Assembly: GCA_017650905.1 (NCBI GenBank)
Contig: JAGCDZ010000070.1
Span: 1 to 48,769 of the forward strand
DNA from: Prevotella sp.
GTDB lineage: Bacteria > Bacteroidota > Bacteroidia > Bacteroidales > Bacteroidaceae
Length of the DNA stretch: 48,769 nt
Direction of reading: 5' to 3'
Shown: one piece after another, positions 16,280 through 24,225 of the stretch
Numbering within the stretch: the stretch's first letter is position 1
Layout: each line of letters begins with the position of its first letter
Notes under the pieces: generated by a model
Database searches by the model: none
What the model saw: the letters and a program-made list of their open reading frames with translations, nothing else
Told to the model about the DNA's origin: nothing
Translations under genes and position numbers: made by a program

Positions 16280-16345
16280 AAATTCAGTGTATTTGATTTG
16301 CAAATTCAGTGAATTTGGTCTTCAATTTCAGTGAATTTGATAAAT
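16280..16345. repeat. 22-bp tandem array of inverted repeats (3 units)
   Basis: Three contiguous 22-bp units start at 16280, 16302 and 16324. The middle unit has the perfect hairpin AAATTC-AGT-GAATTT; the others differ by one base each in this core. Seven variable bases separate the cores. The array fills most of the gap between the ATPase gene (stop at 16351) and the first membrane gene (start at 16258). Confidence 0.9.
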
Positions 16346-16350
16346 AGTTA

Positions 16351-17166
16351 TTAAATCCTTCCTTCATTAACAGCGTTGAACAACAACTCAAGATTCACCT
16401 GCGTCTCAGCACTACCCTCCTTACGAGGTGCGATGACCGCATTACCTTGCAGCGAAGGCTCGGCATAAAGTGCATCGGCCATATCATCTGGCGTACGATA
16501 CTCGAAAGTGTACTTCTCCTGGATCTCAGCCACAGAGGCATTGAGCAACAACTTCTGCTGAGAGAGAATCAGGATATGATCCAGCAATGCCTCTACATCG
16601 TGTACCTGATGGGTGGAGATGATCAGTGTGCGGTCGCCACTCATATACTGCGCCACCACCTTGCGGAACTGACTCTTCGAGGGAATATCTAGACCATTGG
16701 TAGGCTCGTCCATCAGCATCACCTTCGTACCTGTAGCCAAAGCGAAGGCCATGAACACCTTCTTCTTCTGTCCCATCGAGAGGGCACCGAGATTCAGGTC
16801 AGTGGTCAGTTCAAAGTCCTTCAGACAAGCCTCGAGCACCTGTGTGCTGAACATGGGATAGAAAGGACGATTGATCTTCACATACTGATCAAGTGAAATC
16901 GACGGCAGGTCAAATTCCTCAGGCACGATGAAGATCTCCTGCAGCGTCTCAGGCTTGCGGAGTTTGGTTTCGATACCATCGAAACGTACAGATCCCTTCT
17001 TGGGACGAAGCAGACCGCTAATTAAATAAAGGAGTGTAGATTTGCCAGTACCGTTCTTTCCCAGCAGACCGTAGATGTTATCCTGTTTCAGCGTCAGGCT
17101 GAAATCATCAAATACCAGGTTCTTCTGACCTGCATACTTAAAACTGATGTTGTTTACCTCAATCAT
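16351..17166 (-). CDS. ABC transporter ATP-binding protein (YtrB/CcmA-like)
   Basis: The start is taken at the ATG at 17166 (271 residues), where MIEVNNISFKYAGQKNLVFD begins the ABC fold; an upstream start at 17226 would overlap the operator. Walker A GKNGTGKS is at 36-43, signature LSMGQKKKV, Walker B VMLMDEPTNGLD, and the switch histidine is in LIISTHQ. The C-terminal 70 residues form the regulatory extension common in ABC-2 ATPases. It is the first gene of a four-gene operon with two membrane proteins and a GntR regulator. Confidence 0.94.
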   Translation of the reverse strand: MIEVNNISFKYAGQKNLVFDDFSLTLKQDNIYGLLGKNGTGKSTLLYLISGLLRPKKGSVRFDGIETKLRKPETLQEIFIVPEEFDLPSISLDQYVKINRPFYPMFSTQVLEACLKDFELTTDLNLGALSMGQKKKVFMAFALATGTKVMLMDEPTNGLDIPSKSQFRKVVAQYMSGDRTLIISTHQVHDVEALLDHILILSQQKLLLNASVAEIQEKYTFEYRTPDDMADALYAEPSLQGNAVIAPRKEGSAETQVNLELLFNAVNEGRI

Positions 17167-17227
17167 AATTCTGTTATATTTAGTTGATAAATGCTTCTTA
17201 TTATTTGCTTTGAACACTTCTGTCATA

Positions 17228-17249
17228 GTGTACTACTTTAATAGTACAC
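17228..17249. promoter_or_regulatory. Probable GntR (YtrA-type) operator palindrome
   Basis: GTGTACTA-CTTTAA-TAGTACAC is a perfect 8-bp inverted repeat with a 6-bp spacer. It begins 3 bp after the -7 box on the minus strand and so covers the transcription start. Its place in front of a GntR-containing operon makes it the best candidate for the repressor site. Confidence 0.8.
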
Positions 17250-17251
17250 CG

Positions 17252-17283
17252 CAAAAGTAGTGCTTTTATTAATACACTCCAAA
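17252..17283 (-). promoter_or_regulatory. Bacteroidetes promoter of the ABC-GntR operon
   Basis: Minus strand: TTTG (17280-17283), 20 bp, TACTTTTG (17252-17259). It directly adjoins the operator palindrome. Confidence 0.8.
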
Positions 17284-17517
17284 CATTTCGCCAAAAAACT
17301 TTCATTTCTTAACACTATTTAGTACTTTCTCCTCGCGCGTACCGCATCTATTTTACACGCAGGCGCAAGTAGCAAGTACTAAGGTCCAGGTTTCGGAGAA
17401 GCGGATTACAGGCCTTAGCGTCTTCTCTGACAATCCAATTAAAACTTATTAACGCTTTTTGCTGAAAGATTTTGGAAGTCATGCGTTATAATAATAGAGT
17501 CACACCAAAAGGACAAC
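17284..17517. other. Intergenic region with long-range inverted repeats
   Basis: The 351 bp between the ABC-GntR operon and the sigma operon hold no convincing gene. Besides the minus-strand promoter and operator, TTAGTACTT (17319-17327) pairs perfectly with AAGTACTAA (17374-17382), and GAGAAG pairs with CTTCTC around a short GC-containing loop near 17395-17430. These could be extra regulator half-sites (they contain TAGTAC and GTACTA) or a small structured RNA. I see no standard TAnnTTTG box for the plus-strand operon; it may use an ECF-type promoter. Confidence 0.4.
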
Positions 17518-17982
17518 ATGATGAAACAGAAATTAATGATATTAATGGTGCTGGTCGCGGGACTCGCTGCCTGTACAGAAGATGACGGTGATACTTATAA
17601 CGCTGATATAAATTATAATGCAATCACGCCAATCCTTGAGGGTGAATTTGAGGGTGTATGGGTCGTTGACCAGCAGGAGGTTGATACAGCCAGGCTGACG
17701 GTGACCGATAGTACTTTCCAATTCAGATTGCCAGAAGCATATCTTTTAGAAAACGCAAACTATGTTTATGAATATGCTCCATTGGGTGAACGATGCGATT
17801 GTCCTCATAAACTTGTGGGGTTTTCGGATAATATTGCCTATTATGATTTCGTCTTCTACCATCAGGCATGGCCTGGTGTGGCAATCTATGACATAAACAC
17901 TGGTCTGTGGACGCTTAAAATAACCCTTGAGAGCAATGAGGCACCCGTCATCCTAATCTATATAGCCAAAAGGAAAATCTGA
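17518..17982 (+). CDS. Putative lipoprotein, first gene of the ECF sigma operon
   Basis: A 154-residue protein with a lipoprotein signal (MMKQKLMILMVLVAGLAAC; lipobox LAAC). An ATG-ATG pair makes 17518 or 17521 possible starts. The mature part is acidic and beta-rich (GEFEGVWVVDQQEVDTARLT, then DSTFQFRLPEAYLL), resembling small lipocalin-like domains of Bacteroidetes lipoproteins, but I do not recognise a family. Three cysteines lie in ERCDCPH and the lipobox. Its stop is 9 bp before the sigma-factor start, so the product may be part of the signal that controls the sigma factor or one of its targets. Confidence 0.7.
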   Translation: MMKQKLMILMVLVAGLAACTEDDGDTYNADINYNAITPILEGEFEGVWVVDQQEVDTARLTVTDSTFQFRLPEAYLLENANYVYEYAPLGERCDCPHKLVGFSDNIAYYDFVFYHQAWPGVAIYDINTGLWTLKITLESNEAPVILIYIAKRKI

Positions 17983-17991
17983 GAGAGACCA

Positions 17992-18537
17992 GTGGAGACA
18001 GAACGACAACTGTTGGATGCAATTCATGGTGGAGAACGGGAGGCACAGCGTCGCCTTTACGACCGCTATTCGGGATATGCGATGGCCATCGGCCTGAGGT
18101 ATATCCCTGATAGCGACAAGGTGCGTGATGTGCTGCAAGACAGTTTCGTAAAAATCCTAACGAGCATTGGGAATTTCGACTATCGGGGTGAGGGCTCTTT
18201 GAAGTCTTGGGTGGCCCGGATTGTTGCAAACAAATCCCTCGACTATGTGAGACAGCATGAGCATGTGCAGTTTACCAACGAGGTGCCTGATAATGCTGAC
18301 GACGAGGAGGAACCAGATGTGGGGAATGTTCCGCCCGACATATTGGATAGTATGATCGGGCAGTTACCAACGGGCTACAGGGTGGTGCTCAATCTCTTTG
18401 TCTTCGAACAACTCTCCCACAGGGAAATCGCCCAACGGCTCGGTATCAGTGAGAGAGCATCAGCCACACATTTCTTTCGGGCTAAGAAGCTGCTTCAGAA
18501 AATGATTGGAGATTATTACAAACAACATGGGATATGA
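17992..18537 (+). CDS. ECF-type RNA polymerase sigma factor
   Basis: A 181-residue sigma-70 family protein with region 2 at about 15-85 (AQRRLYDRYSGYAMAIGLRY, VRDVLQDSFVKILTSIGNFD, LKSWVARIVANKSLDYVR) and region 4 at about 120-175 (LPTGYRVVLNLFVFEQLSHR, EIAQRLGISERASATHFFRA). The start is GTG at 17992; no in-frame ATG precedes region 2. It overlaps the next gene by 4 bp (ATGA), the usual place of an anti-sigma factor. It would direct RNA polymerase to envelope genes, probably including its own operon. Confidence 0.95.
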   Translation: METERQLLDAIHGGEREAQRRLYDRYSGYAMAIGLRYIPDSDKVRDVLQDSFVKILTSIGNFDYRGEGSLKSWVARIVANKSLDYVRQHEHVQFTNEVPDNADDEEEPDVGNVPPDILDSMIGQLPTGYRVVLNLFVFEQLSHREIAQRLGISERASATHFFRAKKLLQKMIGDYYKQHGI

Positions 18538-19775
18538 ACAAGGACAAATGGACTCAACAACTGCGTGACAAGCTGGCAGAGCGTGAAGTGGCTGCTCCAG
18601 ACGACTTGTGGGCAGACATCGAGGCAGCTTTACCAAAGGTTCCTGTTGAGAAGGGCAAACGTCGCCCCTTGCTCATTCCCTTGCGACGTTGGGCTATCGC
18701 TGCATCCTTAGCTACCTTGGTAGCTGGTGGCGGTTTTCTTTGGTGGAAGGCCAATCAGTCAGATCATGACGGGCAGGAATTGGCAGAAACGACCACCATC
18801 ATCCCTTCACAGATTCTAGAAAAACTTCAGCCTGATCCAGAAGAGCCGCAGACTTCAGTAAAACTCCAGACCTTTGAGGAGTCTCTTCCATCTGAAAAGC
18901 CTGCGCCATCAGAAACACTTCTTCCATATTCTGAGGAAACTCTGATACAACCTGATGAATTTCTGGCACAGCAGGAACCTCCACATGAACAGACAACCCT
19001 ACCTGATTCAGAAGCGGTTAATCCTACAGAGGAGGCCAAAGAGGAGAGATCTGCAGACGAGACCATTCGGCAGTTAGAGACACAGATTGCCATGCTGACG
19101 CCAAAGACCGGGAATAAAGCCATTGTCAGCCTTTATGCCGCCAACGGCGTGAGCGACTATCAAGGAGCCAACGGCGTGAGGATGAGCGATGAATTAGCCG
19201 AACGCTATGATGTCAGTCAGTATATGCCTGTCAACGGATCACGTAATCGGGCTGCTAATCCCATTTATCTGGTTGGTTACGAAGAAAGGCAGAAACACTA
19301 TCAGCCTGTATCTTTTGGCCTGTCAGTTGGTTATCCGTTATCATCGCAGTTTTCACTCTCCACAGGTCTGGTTTATACTCGTCTGCGTTCTGACTTTACT
19401 TATATGATGAACGATGTGTCTATCTTGCGCCAACAGACCCTTCATTATCTGGGCATACCGCTTAATGCACAATATCATCTATGGCATAGTGGCAGTCTGA
19501 ATGTCTATCTTTCGGCTGGGGCAGAGGCAGATTACAATATCAAGGTCAAAACGGTTTCCAAGGGGATTGAGCAGCAGACGGATCGTGACCGTTGGCAGTT
19601 CTCCATGCAAGGTGCTGTTGGCATACAATATGACGTGTTGCCTCAGCTGGGACTCTATATTGAGCCTGGGGTGAAGTATTATTTTGACAATGGAAGCAAC
19701 GTGCGTAATTTCTTCAAGGACAAGCCCCTAAATCTCAATCTGCAGGTAGGCTTGCGTCTAAACATTACAAGATAG
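18534..19775 (+). CDS. Single-helix inner-membrane protein fused to an outer-membrane-type beta-barrel; likely anti-sigma partner
   Basis: A 413-residue protein of striking design. Residues 1-51 are charged and lack a signal peptide (MNKDKWTQQLRDKLAEREVA...), 52-71 form a membrane helix (WAIAASLATLVAGGGFLWW), 75-185 are a Pro/Glu/Ser/Thr-rich linker, and about 230-413 look like a barrel (VSFGLSVGYPLSSQFSLSTG, LGIPLNAQYHLW, YLSAGAEADYNIKVK, LGLYIEPGVKYYF, LNLNLQVGLRLNITR). Overlap with the sigma gene suggests that the cytoplasmic segment binds the sigma factor. If both parts insert as predicted, the protein would span the envelope. Similar Bacteroidetes proteins exist as uncharacterised 'outer membrane beta-barrel' annotations; the mechanism is inference. 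Confidence 0.75.
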   Translation: MNKDKWTQQLRDKLAEREVAAPDDLWADIEAALPKVPVEKGKRRPLLIPLRRWAIAASLATLVAGGGFLWWKANQSDHDGQELAETTTIIPSQILEKLQPDPEEPQTSVKLQTFEESLPSEKPAPSETLLPYSEETLIQPDEFLAQQEPPHEQTTLPDSEAVNPTEEAKEERSADETIRQLETQIAMLTPKTGNKAIVSLYAANGVSDYQGANGVRMSDELAERYDVSQYMPVNGSRNRAANPIYLVGYEERQKHYQPVSFGLSVGYPLSSQFSLSTGLVYTRLRSDFTYMMNDVSILRQQTLHYLGIPLNAQYHLWHSGSLNVYLSAGAEADYNIKVKTVSKGIEQQTDRDRWQFSMQGAVGIQYDVLPQLGLYIEPGVKYYFDNGSNVRNFFKDKPLNLNLQVGLRLNITR

Positions 19776-19795
19776 GAATTATAATTCGAATAAAT

Positions 19796-20335
19796 ATGAA
19801 GTTATTGAAATCTTATAAACTGATATACATCTTTGCCATTGTGCTGTTAACACAGGCAAATTGCTGTGAAGGCGACTTTGACACAGAGCCTAAGTATCCC
19901 AAGAATGCCAAAGGCCGTCCTGAATATGAATGGCTGGTCACAGTGAGTGCAGAGCAATTCAACAAAGATGCCGTCGGCAGTGGATGGAAATGGAAATCAA
20001 CTGAAAGAATCACAGAGAATGGGGAAACAGAAGCCTTTGTTTTCGTAGGTAATGGCTATCCCTTGGAATACTATTTCACACCTGATTCTGTTTGGATATT
20101 CAGATATTATCAGGATCGGAATATTCGCCGATGCAGCTCGCTTGTCTATGATGAGACGGAAAACCTGGTAGTAAGTCCATTGATAGAATACATGCAGATA
20201 TGCAGGCTGGACTCTTCTTGGATGATGACAATAGAACAAGCCGGAGACATGGGCTATTTCGTGAACTATTATGATCGGATGTTGCCATTCGAATTGAATG
20301 CCCGGATGTTGGGCTTTGAACCTGTAACAGAATGA
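19796..20335 (+). CDS. Putative exported protein of the ECF sigma operon
   Basis: A 179-residue protein with a signal sequence (YKLIYIFAIVLLTQANCCEG); cysteine 23 or 24 could be lipidated, though the lipobox is imperfect. The mature part starts PKYPKNAKGRPEYEWLVTVS and is rich in aromatic beta segments (AFVFVGNGYPLEYYF, SVWIFRYYQDRN). I recognise no family. It lies 20 bp after the barrel-fusion gene and overlaps the next gene by 4 bp, so all are translated together. Confidence 0.65.
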   Translation: MKLLKSYKLIYIFAIVLLTQANCCEGDFDTEPKYPKNAKGRPEYEWLVTVSAEQFNKDAVGSGWKWKSTERITENGETEAFVFVGNGYPLEYYFTPDSVWIFRYYQDRNIRRCSSLVYDETENLVVSPLIEYMQICRLDSSWMMTIEQAGDMGYFVNYYDRMLPFELNARMLGFEPVTE

Positions 20336-20997
20336 GGCAGCGTATCAGCATACTGATGGTGGTCTGCCTCTTCTTTTTGGCAAAAGGAATGGCGCAGCGT
20401 GATTCACTGGCTTATCACCTGACTCCCTTCGTGAAGGGAGGAATAACTGCTGGCTTGTTCGAAGGAGAAGTAGGTAACAACAATTCTGTCGGACGCACGG
20501 GCTTTCACATTGATATCGGTCTTCAAGTACCTTTCCAACGAGGAAGCCAATATCAGTGTTGTCTTATACCATCGCTTCGCTTTATCACGAAGGGAGACAC
20601 TTGGGACATGGGGGAAAGTGGCAGGGCATCCCTTAACATGCAATATATTGAGATGCCTGTCGACTTTGCCTATCGTGCTGTGATGAAGAAGAGCTGTTTG
20701 TTAGTAGGGGTAGGCGTCTACCTTGCCTATGGCATCGGAGGCCGGATGACGGGCAGCGACGGGCTCTACATCTATCATGGCTATCGTCTGAAAAACCAGC
20801 CTGCAGCCTTCGGGTCAGAGATAGGTATCCCTCGCTGGGACTGGGGTTTTAATTGGATGACAGATTATCAGATAAGACATTTCAGTCTCTCTGCTGACAT
20901 AGATTTTGGCCTTGTCAGAGTAGCACCTGGCAGACTTGATGGTAATAACCAATCTAAGACTGTGGCTATTTCCCTTGGTATCGGCTATATATTCTAG
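20332..20997 (+). CDS. Outer-membrane beta-barrel protein
   Basis: A 221-residue protein with signal peptide (MRQRISILMVVCLFFLAKGM-A, then Q) and alternating strands of an eight-stranded barrel: AYHLTPFVKGGITAGLFEGE, GFHIDIGLQVPFQRGSQYQC, LNMQYIEMPVDFAYRAVMKK, CLLVGVGVYLAYGIGGRMTG and a final TVAISLGIGYIF ending in phenylalanine, as usual for barrels recognised by BAM. It is the last gene of the sigma operon. It may be a sensor partner of the barrel-fusion protein or a target of the sigma factor. Confidence 0.82.
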   Translation: MRQRISILMVVCLFFLAKGMAQRDSLAYHLTPFVKGGITAGLFEGEVGNNNSVGRTGFHIDIGLQVPFQRGSQYQCCLIPSLRFITKGDTWDMGESGRASLNMQYIEMPVDFAYRAVMKKSCLLVGVGVYLAYGIGGRMTGSDGLYIYHGYRLKNQPAAFGSEIGIPRWDWGFNWMTDYQIRHFSLSADIDFGLVRVAPGRLDGNNQSKTVAISLGIGYIF

Positions 20998-21004
20998 AAT
21001 TCCG

Positions 21005-24000
21005 TCACTCTTTCTTTTTGGGTGTGGTACAGAGATTGACAAGGTAGATAATGCTCATATAGGGGATGCCTGTGTTCGTTTCCAATCCGATTTCACAAGT
21101 ACGACTATTGGAGTAGCCTACTTCAATATGATTGGCTTCGATTTGTGGACGGAGCTTGCGCAGACCATACTTGTTGAGTTCTGGGAAAGTAAAGCCCCTG
21201 TCGCCAGCGAAGCCACAGCAACCCACGCCCTCAGGCAGGAACACATTCGTAGAACACAGTTTAGCCAAAGCAATCATATCCTTGTCGACACCCATCTGAC
21301 GCGTAGAGCAAGTCAGGTGGAGGGCAATATGCTTGTCAGTAGGATGGAAGTCGAGACGGTCTTTGAGATAAGTCATAATAAACTCGGCAGGTTCGTAGAG
21401 CTTCATCTTATGCATAACCTTACGCATACGATGCAGACAGGGACTCTGGGCGCAGAGCACAGGATACTTACCCTGCTCGGAGGCTTTCCATAGAGCGGCC
21501 TCCAATTCAGCACTCTTGCGGTCGGCTATATCGAGCATACCCTTTGACTCCCAGATTTGTCCGCAGCACATCTTTTCCATACCCTCTGGGAAGATGACCT
21601 CGTAACCGGCCTTCACCATCAGCTGGATTACCTCATCGACGAGGTCGTGCTTCATCTTACTCTCCTTCGACTGTCCCATTGTCTGGTTAATACAGCTGGG
21701 GAAATAAACGACTTTGAGGTCTGAAGTCTGAGGGCTGACATCTGAAGGATGGGGAATGGACTTCTCGATGATAAACTGCGTGAGGTCGGATTTCTTGGGC
21801 TGACGCTTCTTCTTCGGCATTGCCGTCGTCCAAAGCGGCATACCCATCTTGTTCATCGTACGACAGACATTCGTCATCAACGTGGGGCCTAAAGTAACAT
21901 GAGCCGCATGAGCCACATCGAGCACTACACGCAGGCCAGACTTGATGCCTGCCATGTGGTTAGCCGCAAACTCACCCACCTGATAGCCCAATTTCGAATT
22001 GTTCATATCCAACTGGCGAATCAGGTGTGTCAGTTCGCCGGTATTGATCTTCATGGGACACGAAGTAGAGCAAAGTCCATCAGTTGCACAAGTCTGGTCA
22101 CCATAGTATTTATATTGCTTGCGTAAGGTAGCAGCACGCTGAGGATCTGCACCAGTGGCCTCCAACTCACGGATTTCACGCTGTACAGCGATACGCATAC
22201 GACTCGACAACGTCAGTCCGCATGACATACAATTCACCTCACAGAAGCCACACTCGATACACTTGTTGGCACGCTTCACCTGTTCGATGGTTTCTTTGGC
22301 GGTTGAGAGTTCGGGATCCATCAGATAATGTCCGCCATCAGGAACACTGTCGAAGTCATAGTCGAGCACAGGCAGAGGCTTCAGACACTTGATGAAGCAC
22401 TCTGGATCGTCGTTGAAAATGACACCTTGGTTCAGCAAACCCTCAGGATCGAAGATAGCCTTCAGTTCCTTCATCGTCTCATATGCTTTTTCACGCCACT
22501 CATATTTTACGAAGGGAGCCATATTCCGGCCTGTACCATGTTCCGCCTTCAGCGAACCGTCATATTCTTCAACAACCAGCTTGGCCACATCGCGCATCAT
22601 CTCTGCATAGCGATCCACCTCAGCTTTTTCAGCGAAGCTCTGGTTCAGGATGAAATGATAGTTACCCTCGAAAGCATGACCATAAATACAGGCATCGTCA
22701 TAACCATGATCAGCAATCAGTTTCTGCAGTTTCACTGTTGCCTCAGGCAAACTCTCGATGGGGAAAGCCACATCCTCGATAAGACACGAAGTGCCGATAG
22801 GACGTGTACCACCTACACTAGGGAAGATACCTGAGCGGATGGCCCAATATTTACCATAGACAGCCGGATCTTCCGTAAACTCGGCAGGGATATAGAGGCG
22901 GAACTGTCCTAAGCATTCCTTGATTTTCTCTATCTTTTCGAGGAGTTGCTCATGTGTGACACCTTTCGTCTCTGTGAGAATGGCCGTCAGATTATGATAG
23001 TCGCCAGGCTCCACGCCTTCGATCTTGCCCGCATCCACATCCCGCTTGTATTGTAAGAAGACAGGATCATCTACAGAATTAAGCGACATGTAGTCAAGCA
23101 TCTCAGCACTCTTCACCATCAGGTTCTCAGCACTCATCTTCAAGTCTTCATCTCCGGCCTTCAGTTTCTTCATGGCCACCACAGCCTCACAGCTCTCCTT
23201 CATGGTGAGGAAATAGACCATCGCAGAAGCCTTGTACTTGTAATCATAGAGTGTCTTCATCGTCACCTCAGAGAGGAAGGCGAGTGTTCCCTCAGAACCC
23301 ACCATAGAGTGGGCGATGATGTCGAAGGGATCATCGTAGGCGATGAGTGGACGCAGGTTGAGACCAGTTACATTCTTTATACTATATTTTTTTTGAATGC
23401 GAGCGGCAAGTTCCTCATCGGCTCTCACTTTGTCACGAAGTGCCTCGATCTTGGCTAAGAATTCCGGATGACTTTTGCGGAAGGCCTCACGACTCTCTTC
23501 GTTGCCTGTATCAAGCACAGTACCATCGGTAAGAATGATTCTTGCAGAAATCATCATACGATCACTATTGGCATGCACACCGCAATTCATTCCCGAAGCG
23601 TTATTGATTACAATACCACCCACCATCGCACTTCCTATTGAGGCAGGATCAGGTGGGAACACACGACCATAAGGTTTCAGGATCTCATTGACACGAGCTC
23701 CTATTATACCAGGCTGTAAACGAATCGTATCCTGATTCTCACCAATCTCGTATTTCTCCCAGTGCTTACCTGCCACAATGAGAACAGAATCTGTACAACT
23801 CTGTCCGCTAAGCGATGTGCCGGCTGCACGGAAAGTGAATGGCAGCTTGTATTTCTGACAAGCCTTGACGATTTTCGAGATTTCCTCCTCGCCATCGCTG
23901 CGGATGACAACTTTCGGAATCTGACGATAGAAACTGGCATCGGTACCCCAACCTAAGGTACGGAGCTCATCGGTATAAATACGGTCAGACGGGATAAACT

Positions 24001-24031
24001 GTCTGAGGTCGGAAAGAAAACTGTTCAGCAT
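21005..24031 (-). CDS. Fused FAD-linked and Fe-S D-lactate/2-hydroxyacid dehydrogenase
   Basis: A 1008-residue fusion of GlcD-like and GlcF-like parts. The FAD-binding PCMH domain is at about 30-250 (RAAGTSLSGQSCTDSVLIVA, PPDPASIGSAMVGGIVINNA), the FAD-oxidase C-terminal domain at about 270-545 (with KAEHGTGRNMAPFVKYEW), a ferredoxin-like domain around 600-680 (CIECGFCEVNC and CSTSCP), and two CCG domains (CCGQIWESKG and GVGCCGFAGDRGF). The enzyme oxidises D-lactate or a related 2-hydroxyacid and passes electrons through its clusters. The divergent neighbour is a lactate permease, which supports lactate as substrate; glycolate or 2-hydroxyglutarate cannot be excluded. Confidence 0.92.
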   Translation of the reverse strand: MLNSFLSDLRQFIPSDRIYTDELRTLGWGTDASFYRQIPKVVIRSDGEEEISKIVKACQKYKLPFTFRAAGTSLSGQSCTDSVLIVAGKHWEKYEIGENQDTIRLQPGIIGARVNEILKPYGRVFPPDPASIGSAMVGGIVINNASGMNCGVHANSDRMMISARIILTDGTVLDTGNEESREAFRKSHPEFLAKIEALRDKVRADEELAARIQKKYSIKNVTGLNLRPLIAYDDPFDIIAHSMVGSEGTLAFLSEVTMKTLYDYKYKASAMVYFLTMKESCEAVVAMKKLKAGDEDLKMSAENLMVKSAEMLDYMSLNSVDDPVFLQYKRDVDAGKIEGVEPGDYHNLTAILTETKGVTHEQLLEKIEKIKECLGQFRLYIPAEFTEDPAVYGKYWAIRSGIFPSVGGTRPIGTSCLIEDVAFPIESLPEATVKLQKLIADHGYDDACIYGHAFEGNYHFILNQSFAEKAEVDRYAEMMRDVAKLVVEEYDGSLKAEHGTGRNMAPFVKYEWREKAYETMKELKAIFDPEGLLNQGVIFNDDPECFIKCLKPLPVLDYDFDSVPDGGHYLMDPELSTAKETIEQVKRANKCIECGFCEVNCMSCGLTLSSRMRIAVQREIRELEATGADPQRAATLRKQYKYYGDQTCATDGLCSTSCPMKINTGELTHLIRQLDMNNSKLGYQVGEFAANHMAGIKSGLRVVLDVAHAAHVTLGPTLMTNVCRTMNKMGMPLWTTAMPKKKRQPKKSDLTQFIIEKSIPHPSDVSPQTSDLKVVYFPSCINQTMGQSKESKMKHDLVDEVIQLMVKAGYEVIFPEGMEKMCCGQIWESKGMLDIADRKSAELEAALWKASEQGKYPVLCAQSPCLHRMRKVMHKMKLYEPAEFIMTYLKDRLDFHPTDKHIALHLTCSTRQMGVDKDMIALAKLCSTNVFLPEGVGCCGFAGDRGFTFPELNKYGLRKLRPQIEANHIEVGYSNSRTCEIGLETNTGIPYMSIIYLVNLCTTPKKKE

Positions 24032-24071
24032 AGGGCGTTATTGGTTTTTAATTACGTATATTACTTTGGGG

Positions 24072-24079
24072 CAAAGATA
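24072..24079 (-). promoter_or_regulatory. -7 box of the dehydrogenase promoter
   Basis: Minus-strand TATCTTTG. The region where the -33 box would lie is taken by the 7-bp repeat array at 24088-24115, and no TTTG is visible at the usual distance. Confidence 0.65.
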
Positions 24080-24087
24080 CAAAAAAA

Positions 24088-24115
24088 TAGTGAATAATGA
24101 ATGGTAAATAGTGGA
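24088..24115. repeat. 7-bp tandem array in the lactate divergent promoter region
   Basis: Units TAGTGAA, TAATGAA, TGGTAAA and TAGTGGA are contiguous, followed by a partial TAG. The array lies between the -7 boxes of the dehydrogenase (24072) and the permease (24177). Confidence 0.75.
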
Positions 24116-24176
24116 TAGTTTTCCGTAGTTTTTGTTTTTTTCACTAAAATAATATGGATAACTCACAAAAAAGTCG

Positions 24177-24184
24177 TATATTTG
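24177..24184 (+). promoter_or_regulatory. -7 box of the lactate permease promoter
   Basis: TATATTTG matches TAnnTTTG and lies 41 bp before the permease ATG. The -33 region is weak, so control may need an activator. Confidence 0.6.
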
Positions 24185-24225
24185 TCGGCAAATCTTATAT
24201 AATATTCATTAATAACTAAAACCCT

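Noticed and set aside
17460-17517. ECF-type promoter (GGAA ... GTC) before the sigma operon
   Set aside because: GGAA and a downstream GTC are present, but the spacing is too long for known ECF promoters and no second example is available in the window.
19777-19788. 12-bp perfect palindrome GAATTATAATTC before the exported-protein gene
   Set aside because: It is A+T-only apart from the ends, single, and within an operon gap of 20 bp; it may occur by chance.
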